From an uncultured Bacteroidia bacterium (GTDB taxonomy: Bacteria; Bacteroidota; Bacteroidia; Bacteroidales; UBA932), in the NCBI GenBank assembly GCA_902767465.1, contig CACXHM010000184.1, positions 1-12,138 on the forward strand: 12,138 nucleotides of DNA, in the 5' to 3' direction. Shown in pieces: positions 1 to 6,217 of this stretch; within the stretch, counting starts at the first letter, position 1, and each line of letters starts with the position of its first letter. Under the pieces are notes generated by a model. That model was given only the letters and a program-made list of their open reading frames with translations. It searched no databases and had not been told where the DNA came from. The position numbers and the translations under genes were made by a program.

Positions 1-1
1 G

Positions 2-86
2 TGCCCAGAGCGGGAATCGAACCCGCACGTCTTTAAGGGACACTGGATTTTGAGTCCAGCGCGTCTACCAATTCCGCCATCCGGGC
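2..86 (-). tRNA. tRNA-Leu (anticodon CAA)
   Basis: Read on the minus strand, this folds into a complete type II tRNA. The 7-bp acceptor stem pairs GCCCGGA (86-80) with TCTGGGC next to an A discriminator at position 2. The anticodon arm has stem CTGGA/TCCAG and loop CTCAAAA, giving anticodon CAA, which reads UUG leucine codons. A long variable arm, typical of tRNA-Leu, follows. The T arm is GCGGG/CCCGC with the loop TTCGATT. Only one base lies beyond the discriminator inside the window, so it cannot be seen whether CCA is encoded. A promoter lies upstream at 141-170. Confidence 0.95.
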
Positions 87-140
87 TTGGATGTGGCCTG
101 CATAACGATGGTTATGAGCGTGGCTCGCACTTGTCGGATG

Positions 141-170
141 CAAAGGTAAGAAAAAACCGCGAGTTTCAAA
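141..170 (-). promoter_or_regulatory. Bacteroidota-type promoter for tRNA-Leu
   Basis: On the minus strand a perfect -7 element TACCTTTG (148-141, consensus TAnnTTTG) follows TTTG (170-167) with an 18-base spacer. The usual spacer is about 19-21, so this one is slightly short. Transcription would begin near 134, leaving a leader of about 48 bases before the tRNA at 86. No comparably good plus-strand promoter for aroB is visible. The closest is TAACTTGC at 181-188, which lacks a well-placed -33 element. Confidence 0.6.
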
Positions 171-194
171 GGAAAATTTGTAACTTGCGGAATT

Positions 195-1292
195 ATGAAC
201 GGACTCATTTCGGAACTCAAGGAATATAAACGTGTGTTCGTTGTTTGCGACCGCAACGTGGAGCGCTTTGCAAAGCAACTTGTGGGTGTTCCCGATCAGG
301 CTGGGAACGACAGCGTCCGGACGTCGGGACCTAAAGGAAGAGTGCGGGGCATTCTGGCAATCGAGGCCTGTGAGGCGAATAAGACCATAGACAGCGTGAT
401 GGATATCTGCCGCTGGCTCCTTGCAGAGGGAGCCGACCGCGATGCTCTGGTACTTGCTGTCGGGGGCGGCATCACCACCGACATGGCAGGCTTTGCAGCA
501 AGCATCTACAAACGCGGCGTACGCTATGCAAACGTGCCCACCACCCTGCTTTCAATGGTAGATGCAGGGATAGGCGGCAAGACCGGAGTCAATCTGGACA
601 ATTACAAGAACCTGCTCGGAGTCATACGGCAGCCGGAATTTACAGCAATCTTCCCCGAAGCCCTGCAGACCCTTCCCGATAAGGAACTCCGCAGCGGCCT
701 TGCCGAGATGCTCAAGACATTCATAATCAAGAACCCTGCACGGGCTTATGAACGGACTGTCGATCTGTTCTCAAGAGGCTTGCCGGCAGAAGCATCAAAA
801 AAAACGGATAAGGTCGGCAGCTCTACCCACTTGGCAATTGGGCAAGAAGAGCAGCAGGCAAGACAAGAGGAGTTGTCGGAACTGATTCAGATTGCAGCAG
901 GCATCAAGCAGGAGATAGTGGACAAGGATGAATTCGAAACAGGGGTAAGACGAAAGCTGAACCTCGGACACACATGGGGGCATGCGATAGAATGGTGGCA
1001 GAGGGAAATTGCCGTTTCCCAGCCCATGACCCATGGCGAAGCAGTAGCAGCCGGGATGGTGCAGGCTGCACGGTATGCCGAAAAACTCGGGATTACAGAA
1101 GAGGCCGGCCTTTCGAAGCGCATTGCATCCGACCTGCGCTCATGCGGGCTTCCTACCGAACTTCCCTGTCCGGCGGCGGAGCTTCTTCCGGCAATGCTCA
1201 AAGACAAGAAGGCAGAAGCAGGACAGATACGCCTGGTCCTCCCCGTCCGCATAGGAAAAGTAGTGGTAAAGAAATTAAAATTCGAAATATAA
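195..1292 (+). CDS. aroB: 3-dehydroquinate synthase AroB
   Basis: This enzyme converts DAHP to 3-dehydroquinate, the second step of the shikimate pathway, in the cytoplasm with NAD and a divalent metal. The 365-residue product shows the NAD-binding glycine run VGGGITTDMAGF (residues 89-100), the signature VPTTLLSMVDAGIGGKTGVN (114-133), and the metal ligands E171 (GLAEMLK), H259 (NLGHTWGH) and H280 (MTHGEAV). The ATG at 195 is the only start codon after the in-frame stop at 147-149. The N-terminus is therefore about 15-20 residues shorter than in E. coli AroB, judged from memory. Residues about 30-50 carry a palindromic repeat-like stretch (see 288-311), and residues about 195-226 form a polar low-complexity expansion. 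The stop codon overlaps the radA start by one base (TAATG), which suggests coupled translation. Confidence 0.93.
   Translation: MNGLISELKEYKRVFVVCDRNVERFAKQLVGVPDQAGNDSVRTSGPKGRVRGILAIEACEANKTIDSVMDICRWLLAEGADRDALVLAVGGGITTDMAGFAASIYKRGVRYANVPTTLLSMVDAGIGGKTGVNLDNYKNLLGVIRQPEFTAIFPEALQTLPDKELRSGLAEMLKTFIIKNPARAYERTVDLFSRGLPAEASKKTDKVGSSTHLAIGQEEQQARQEELSELIQIAAGIKQEIVDKDEFETGVRRKLNLGHTWGHAIEWWQREIAVSQPMTHGEAVAAGMVQAARYAEKLGITEEAGLSKRIASDLRSCGLPTELPCPAAELLPAMLKDKKAEAGQIRLVLPVRIGKVVVKKLKFEI
288..311. repeat. Palindromic repeat-like element inside aroB (copy A)
   Basis: The stretch begins GTTCCC (288-293) and its complement GGGAAC (303-308) closes a hairpin around GATCAGGCT. It is followed by GAC and then by a perfect 10-bp palindrome, CGTCCGGACG (314-323). 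I recognise the form as that of dispersed bacterial repeats of the type 'ATTCCCGATCAGG...CGGGAATGAC', matching 20 of 24 positions of that form as I remember it. It is read in frame as VPDQAGND (residues 32-39), like the IPDQVGND-type peptides seen where such repeats are translated. It sits in the variable loop between the first two strands of AroB. The family assignment is from memory. Confidence 0.45.
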
Positions 1293-2671
1293 TGGCAGCG
1301 AAGAGTTTGTGGTACTGCACCAGTTGCGGCAATGAATCTCCGAAATGGATGGGCCGATGCCCTGCCTGCGGAGAGTGGAATACCATGGTGGAGGCCCCCG
1401 TGGAGAAGAAATCATCGGGTGCGAAGGGGGCGGCAAGGCAGACAGTGACCGAGCGCAAACCGGTGATGCTTAAGGAAATAGACCGGAGCAAAGAGACCCG
1501 TGTATCTCTAGGAATGCCGGAAGTGGACCGCCTTCTCGGAGGCGGCATCGTACCCGGATCCCTGGTATTGATCGGTGGAGAACCCGGTATCGGTAAATCC
1601 ACCCTCAGCCTGCAGATTCCTCTCAATTCAGGGCTTAAAACCCTGTATGTCACGGGGGAGGAAAGCGACCGCCAGGTCAAAATGCGTGCGGAGCGTCTGT
1701 CGCCCGGCGGCCCGGAAGAAGACGGCTCAAATACCCTGATTTTCTGCGAAACCCAGATAGAATCCGTCATAAGAGAGGCAACTGAAATAATGCCGGACCT
1801 GATGATAGTCGACTCCGTGCAGACAATGTTCACCGAGAGTGTAGAGTCCACGCCAGGGAGCGTTTCGCAAATTAAGGAAGTCGCCGCAATGCTGCTGCGT
1901 TTCGCCAAGCAGACAGGCGTGCCGGTGATCCTGATCGGACATATCACCAAGGACGGTTACATTGCCGGGCCGAAGATACTGGAGCACATCGTGGATGTGG
2001 TGCTTCAGTTCGAAGGCGAGAACCGCGGGTCCTACAGAATCCTTAGAAGCATCAAAAACAGATTTGGTTCCACATCCGAGATTGCCGTCTTCGAAATGAC
2101 GGGGACCGGGCTGCGCGAAATTGCAAATCCTTCTGAAATGCTTATCCCCATGCACGAAGCGGGCCTCAGCGGAGCTGCCATCTGCGCCATGCTCGACGGC
2201 ACAAGACCACTCCTTTTCGAAGTGCAGGCGCTAGTTTCCACCGCAGTCTATGGCACTGCCCAGCGCTCCGCCACAGGCTTCGACACCAGACGACTCAACA
2301 TGCTGCTCGCAGTGCTCGAGAAACGCGCCGGGTTCCATCTGGGGGCGAAAGACGTCTTCCTCAACATGGCGGGAGGCCTCAAGGTGACCGATCCCGCCGC
2401 CGACCTTGCCGTGGTTGCCGCCGTGCTCTCCTCGAACTTCGACTATTCCCTGCCTTCCGACTGCTGCTTCGCTGCAGAGGTAGGGCTCAGCGGAGAGATC
2501 CGCCCGGTAGGCCAGAGCGACCGCCGCATCGGAGAAGCCGCCCGCCTCGGGTTCAAAAAGATATTCGTCAGCAGCTACACCCCCCTTCCGGACAATCTGC
2601 CGAAGGCGATAAAGGTTGTAAAGGTACCGGACGTGCCTGCGCTTGTAAAATCCCTGTTCAAAAATGCGTAG
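1292..2671 (+). CDS. radA: DNA repair protein RadA (Sms)
   Basis: RadA is a RecA-like ATPase that drives branch migration of recombination intermediates. The 459-residue product matches the family length (E. coli about 460). An N-terminal C4 zinc finger uses C9, C12, C23 and C26. A Walker A motif GEPGIGKST lies at 97-105, a Walker B-like LMIVDS at about 170-175, and the RadA signature KNRFG at 254-258. The Lon-protease-like C-terminal domain (about 285-455) includes FAAEVGLSGEIRPVGQ. The start is the ATG overlapping the aroB stop by one base. The frame stays open far upstream within aroB, but a start there would put unrelated sequence before the zinc finger. The last 8 bases overlap the next gene. 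Confidence 0.96.
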   Translation: MAAKSLWYCTSCGNESPKWMGRCPACGEWNTMVEAPVEKKSSGAKGAARQTVTERKPVMLKEIDRSKETRVSLGMPEVDRLLGGGIVPGSLVLIGGEPGIGKSTLSLQIPLNSGLKTLYVTGEESDRQVKMRAERLSPGGPEEDGSNTLIFCETQIESVIREATEIMPDLMIVDSVQTMFTESVESTPGSVSQIKEVAAMLLRFAKQTGVPVILIGHITKDGYIAGPKILEHIVDVVLQFEGENRGSYRILRSIKNRFGSTSEIAVFEMTGTGLREIANPSEMLIPMHEAGLSGAAICAMLDGTRPLLFEVQALVSTAVYGTAQRSATGFDTRRLNMLLAVLEKRAGFHLGAKDVFLNMAGGLKVTDPAADLAVVAAVLSSNFDYSLPSDCCFAAEVGLSGEIRPVGQSDRRIGEAARLGFKKIFVSSYTPLPDNLPKAIKVVKVPDVPALVKSLFKNA

Positions 2672-4064
2672 ATCAATCCTCATCATTGCAGCGCTGCTTA
2701 CTTGCAGCACCGCTTTTTCTGCCGGCTTCAACGAGAAAAAAGTAGTCCTGAACCTTGCAGTTATCAGCGACACTCACGTTAACGGATACCAGACCGTACC
2801 CGCCTATAAGTTCCGAAACGCATTGATTCAGGAACGGTCCTATGCCTCCCGCTTCGGTGGCCTCGACGGGGTGGTGGTCGTTGGAGATCTTGTGGACAGT
2901 CCTGCGTGGGATGCCCGCAAATACACCGAGATCAACGACTGGAAACGACTCTACGAAAGCGTGTTCGATCCGGTTGAGACCCCCATGGTATATACCATCG
3001 GAAACCACGACGTCTGGAAAGAGTGGACGGAGAACACCTACAGGGAGGCCAAGCAGTTCACCCGCCGGCTGGGACCATCCTATTATCTTACCGATGTGGG
3101 AGATCCCAAAATGCGGGAGGAGTTCGAGTGCCGTCATTGCGTAATCGGGGACTACCATATACTCAGCATCACCCCGAATGGAAGGGACCCTGTAGTTTAT
3201 CCCGAAGAAAGCATCAGATGGCTCGACGAAACTCTTAAGGAAGTAACCGAAGCCGAACCGGACAAATATGTGCTGATTATTACCCATGCCATGATCTACG
3301 GAACCATCTACGGCAGTTTTCTCGATGACACCTACCCCAGACACAAGGGGTACTGGAGCACAAAAGTCCTTACCGACGTCCTCTCCAAATATCCTCAGGC
3401 GGTGGTGTTCGGAGGGCATCTGCATTTCCCCCTGAACGACCCTCGCAGCGTATGGCAGGGAGATTTCACCGTAATGGGAACGGCCTCGACCCGATACATG
3501 GCCATCGACAACGGAGGGTACGAGAACATGGCGGGACTCACCGTTATGCGCGACAAAGATGAGTTCTCGCAGGGGCTTCTGCTGCAGTTCGATTCCAAAG
3601 GGAACATGCGGGCAGTGAGGATGGACTTCTACAACCAGACGACCATCGGCACCCCATGGACCATGAACCGGCCGGACAAGGACGGCAATCATCTGAAAAA
3701 ATATAATCACAAAGCCCTCGCCGCCGCGAACAAGGCCCCGGTTCTAAAAGGCCTGAAGTGGGAAGCCGTGGGCAACGTCACAAACGGAAAACAACGTATC
3801 CGCCTCAGCTGGGATGCCGCAGAAGACGATGAATTCGCGCATACATACTTTTTGTCGGTAACCGGAGAAGGTGTAGATATCAACAAAAAAATACTGGCTG
3901 ATTTCTACCATGAACCGCAGCCTTCGATGATGAAAAAAAAGTGGAGCGTTACCATAGAACTTGCCCCGGGAGAATATGAGGCATCCCTTACCGCCCGGGA
4001 TTCGTGGAATGCGGAAAGCACACCGGAGGCATGCACCATAAGATTTTCATATGATAGAATATAA
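2664..4064 (+). CDS. Secreted calcineurin-like metallophosphoesterase
   Basis: This is a probable exported dinuclear-metal phosphoesterase of 466 residues with unknown substrate. An N-terminal signal peptide (hydrophobic ILIIAALLTCSTAFSA, likely cut after residue 20) fixes the start at 2664, inside the end of radA. The metallophosphoesterase motifs appear in order: D36 and H38 in SDTHVNG, D75 in GDLVD, N114/H115 in GNHD, H208 in ITHAM, and H252/H254 in GGHLH. After about residue 345 a separate beta-rich segment (about 352-464, with APVLKGLKWEAV and LSWDAAEDDE) resembles an Fn3/Ig-like domain. The architecture recalls extracellular phosphoesterases of the purple acid phosphatase/TMEM62 type. 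A Cys at residue 14 makes a lipoprotein possible, but the residue before it is Thr, which argues against a normal lipobox. The last 14 bases overlap the M20 gene. Confidence 0.85.
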   Translation: MRRSILIIAALLTCSTAFSAGFNEKKVVLNLAVISDTHVNGYQTVPAYKFRNALIQERSYASRFGGLDGVVVVGDLVDSPAWDARKYTEINDWKRLYESVFDPVETPMVYTIGNHDVWKEWTENTYREAKQFTRRLGPSYYLTDVGDPKMREEFECRHCVIGDYHILSITPNGRDPVVYPEESIRWLDETLKEVTEAEPDKYVLIITHAMIYGTIYGSFLDDTYPRHKGYWSTKVLTDVLSKYPQAVVFGGHLHFPLNDPRSVWQGDFTVMGTASTRYMAIDNGGYENMAGLTVMRDKDEFSQGLLLQFDSKGNMRAVRMDFYNQTTIGTPWTMNRPDKDGNHLKKYNHKALAAANKAPVLKGLKWEAVGNVTNGKQRIRLSWDAAEDDEFAHTYFLSVTGEGVDINKKILADFYHEPQPSMMKKKWSVTIELAPGEYEASLTARDSWNAESTPEACTIRFSYDRI

Positions 4065-5025
4065 CCTGTTCGAAGACATACTCGGCTTCGACTCCACTTC
4101 GGGGAAAGAACGCCCCCTCGCAGAGTTCCTTGCCAGAAGGCTGGAGGCCCCGGAAGCGGAGACCTTCGAGGTCGGCGACGGCACCGTCAACCTGTTGTTC
4201 AAATGGGGGCGGCCACGCGTGGTTTTCTGCACACACATGGATACAGTTCCGCCATATATTGCTCCAAGAATGGGAGATGAAGTTATCTCCGGACGCGGCA
4301 GTTGCGATGCCAAAGGGCAGATCATCGCCATGTACACCGCCTGCCGCAGGCTTGCCGCCGCGGGGAAAAGCGGATTCGGGCTGCTGCTCCTGAGCGGAGA
4401 AGAAACCGGTTCCTGGGGAGCGAAGGCGTTTTCCAAAGAGCCGTTTACTGCCGATCTGCTGGTCATTGGCGAGCCTACCGAAAACAAAATGGTATCTGCA
4501 TCCAAGGGCACCAAGTCCTATGAACTTATCTTCAAGGGTGAGCCCTTCCACTCCGGCTATCCTCAGTTTGGGAAGAGCGCTGTGGACCTTTTCGTCGATT
4601 TCGTGGAGAAACTGCGCGGACAGGCCTTTCCGTTCGATGACATCCTGGGAGAAACAACCTGGAACATAGGACAGCTCTCAAGCAACAATCCCCAGAACAT
4701 CCTCAGCCCGGAACTCCGCTGCAGACTTTATTTCCGCACCACCTTCGCTTCCGACGGAGCCGTGCATGAGTGGATGATGAAACGGGAAGACGTGCAGGTC
4801 AGATTCGTAGGCGGCGACATCCCTGCCAGATATACAGTTCTTCCCGGATTTCCGTCCGGACCCGTCGCTTTCGGAAGCGACGCCCCGCACCTGCACAATT
4901 TCTCTCGCAAAATCATCTGCGGGCCCGGCAGCATCCGCTACGCCCACCGAAGCGACGAGCACATCCTCGCCTCCGACCTGGAAACAGCCGTCGAAAACTA
5001 CGTCAAGATTTTCGAAATGGCATAA
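4051..5025 (+). CDS. M20-family metallohydrolase (ArgE/DapE-like)
   Basis: This is a probable cytoplasmic co-catalytic zinc amidohydrolase of 324 residues, which is short for the family (about 350-400). The metal and catalytic residues are in the expected places: H62 and D64 (CTHMDTVP), D86 (GRGSCDAKG), the E117/E118 pair (LSGEETG), E141 (IGEPTENK) and H299 (RYAHRSDEH). The lid/dimerisation domain (about 150-255) contains FHSGYPQFGKSAVDL, with the family's conserved His. The motifs fit the subgroup often annotated as acetylornithine deacetylase, but Bacteroidota frequently have a different, longer ArgE. N-acyl-amino-acid hydrolase is therefore as far as the sequence supports. There is no signal peptide. 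It is the last gene of the aroB block and converges on asd with a 42-base gap. Confidence 0.82.
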   Translation: MIEYNLFEDILGFDSTSGKERPLAEFLARRLEAPEAETFEVGDGTVNLLFKWGRPRVVFCTHMDTVPPYIAPRMGDEVISGRGSCDAKGQIIAMYTACRRLAAAGKSGFGLLLLSGEETGSWGAKAFSKEPFTADLLVIGEPTENKMVSASKGTKSYELIFKGEPFHSGYPQFGKSAVDLFVDFVEKLRGQAFPFDDILGETTWNIGQLSSNNPQNILSPELRCRLYFRTTFASDGAVHEWMMKREDVQVRFVGGDIPARYTVLPGFPSGPVAFGSDAPHLHNFSRKIICGPGSIRYAHRSDEHILASDLETAVENYVKIFEMA

Positions 5026-5036
5026 ACCGTTTATGC
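5020..5036. terminator. Stem-loop between convergent genes
   Basis: A perfect 7-bp stem GCATAAA/TTTATGC closes a 3-base loop (CCG). It spans the stop codon of the M20 gene and lies just past the asd stop on the other strand. No T-run follows on either strand, so a bidirectional intrinsic terminator is only a possibility. A second, weaker GTGT/ACAC hairpin lies at 5043-5054. Confidence 0.3.
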
Positions 5037-5067
5037 ACCGAAGTGTTGATACACAAAAAGAAGCGAA

Positions 5068-6129
5068 TCAGTCGCCCAGCAAGCCACGGTCCAACAGTAG
5101 GCGGGCGATCTGAACGGCGTTGGTGGCGGCGCCTTTGCGGATGTTGTCGCTGACGCACCAGAAATTGAAAGCATTTTCGACGGTGAAGTCGCGACGGATG
5201 CGACCAACGAAAACTTCGTCTTTTCCCCAGGCGTAGAGAGGCATGGGATAGACATTGTGCGAAGGATCGTCCTGCACAACTACCCCTGGTTCGGACGCCA
5301 TGAGGCTGCGGATCTGCTCCAAGGTAAAGGGCTTGCAGGTTTCCACGTTGATGCTTTCGGAATGTCCTCCCTGTACCGGAACACGCACCGTAGTTGCAGT
5401 AACGGCTATGGAGTCGTCGCGCAGGATTTTCTTGGTTTCGTTAACCATTTTCATTTCCTCCTTGGTGTAACCGTTTTCGAGGAAAGAATCGATATGAGGA
5501 AGAACGTTCTGATCGATGGGGTAAGGATAAACGGCAGGATACTCTCCCCAACTGTCCATGGCCGTGGCCCCTTCAGTGTCTGGGAGCCTTAACCTGCGCC
5601 TGTTGGATTCGGCAAGAGTTCGCTCGGTATTCATCTGGGAGATGGCTTTGTAACCTGTCCCTGTCACACTTTGGTAAGTAGATACTACGATACGCTTGAT
5701 ACCCAGTTCCCTGTGCACGGGCGCGAGCGGCAGAACCATCTGAATTGTAGAGCAATTGGGATTTGCAATGATGTAGTCATCCCCCGTGATGACGTCGCCG
5801 TTGATTTCGGGCACGACCAGTTTTTTGTCCGGATCCATGCGCCAGAAAGAGGAGTTGTCCACGACGCGGCATCCGGCTTCCGCGAAACGCGGAGCCAGTT
5901 CACGCGACGTATCGCCGCCGGCACTGAAAAGCGCAAGTTCGGGCTTAGCAGCGATTGCATCTTCGGCAGACATCACTGTCCACGAACGCCCCTTGAACTC
6001 CACTTTCCTGCCTACAGAACGTTCTGAAGCAACCGGCAGAAGTTCATCTACCGGAAAATTCCTTTCCTCCAGGACCTGGAGCATCCTCGTGCCTACCAGA
6101 CCGGTGGCACCCACCAACGCAACTTTCAT
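5068..6129 (-). CDS. asd: Aspartate-semialdehyde dehydrogenase
   Basis: This enzyme reduces aspartyl phosphate to aspartate semialdehyde with NADPH, the branch point to lysine/DAP, threonine and methionine. The 353-residue product opens with the Rossmann motif VALVGATGLVGTRM. It has SAGGDTSRE (69-77), the catalytic Cys C126 in NPNCSTIQM, and the active-site His H256 in GGHSESINVE. The length is normal. A start 16 codons upstream is possible in frame, but ATG 6129 is chosen because it begins directly at the Rossmann strand and lies behind a good promoter at 6147-6177. The gene is divergent from thrA, which supplies its substrate, and the two share a mirrored control region. Confidence 0.96.
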   Translation of the reverse strand: MKVALVGATGLVGTRMLQVLEERNFPVDELLPVASERSVGRKVEFKGRSWTVMSAEDAIAAKPELALFSAGGDTSRELAPRFAEAGCRVVDNSSFWRMDPDKKLVVPEINGDVITGDDYIIANPNCSTIQMVLPLAPVHRELGIKRIVVSTYQSVTGTGYKAISQMNTERTLAESNRRRLRLPDTEGATAMDSWGEYPAVYPYPIDQNVLPHIDSFLENGYTKEEMKMVNETKKILRDDSIAVTATTVRVPVQGGHSESINVETCKPFTLEQIRSLMASEPGVVVQDDPSHNVYPMPLYAWGKDEVFVGRIRRDFTVENAFNFWCVSDNIRKGAATNAVQIARLLLDRGLLGD

Positions 6130-6146
6130 ACTTTTTCCAATTTGTA

Positions 6147-6177
6147 CAAAGATACTCGCTTTTCGACAACTTTGCAA
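6147..6177 (-). promoter_or_regulatory. asd promoter
   Basis: On the minus strand a perfect -7 element TATCTTTG (6154-6147) lies 19 bases after TTGC (6177-6174), matching the Bacteroidota sigma-ABfr pattern. The ATG at 6129 follows within 17 bases, so the leader would be very short. Confidence 0.65.
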
Positions 6178-6201
6178 TTTGGCATTTTTTTATGAACTTT
6201 G
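6171..6201 (+). promoter_or_regulatory. thrA promoter
   Basis: TTTG (6171-6174) is followed after 19 bases by GAACTTTG (6194-6201). This matches the -33/-7 spacing, but the -7 element has GA in place of TA. Its -33 element overlaps that of asd on the opposite strand around the TTGCAA core, so the two promoters are back to back. The ATG at 6218 leaves a leader of only about 10-15 bases, with no room for a leader-peptide attenuator. Confidence 0.5.
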
Positions 6202-6217
6202 TACAAACCGAAAAAGT

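Noticed and set aside
974..1291. Long in-frame upstream extension of radA inside aroB
   Set aside because: The frame is open, but the extra residues are not RadA-like. The zinc finger starts right after the ATG at 1292, and that start gives the normal family length.
1198..1950. 250-codon minus-strand open frame opposite radA
   Set aside because: Low-complexity Ser/Arg/Ile composition with no family features, antisense to a clearly conserved gene.
2673..3710. 345-codon open frame on the minus strand opposite the phosphoesterase gene
   Set aside because: It has no recognisable domain, and the plus-strand gene carries all metallophosphoesterase motifs. It is a shadow of codon bias.
4838..4868. 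Another possible repeat copy (TTCCCGGATTTCCGTCCGGACC)
   Set aside because: It encodes a plausible M20 family segment (LPGFPSGP) and lacks the paired arms of copies A and B.
5786..6217. Extension of the thrA frame upstream through asd
   Set aside because: The aspartokinase motif KFGGSS begins four residues after ATG 6218, and the extension would cross the asd gene and both promoters.
6202..6217. Leader-peptide attenuator or riboswitch before thrA or asd
   Set aside because: The leaders are only about 10-17 bases long, too short for either.
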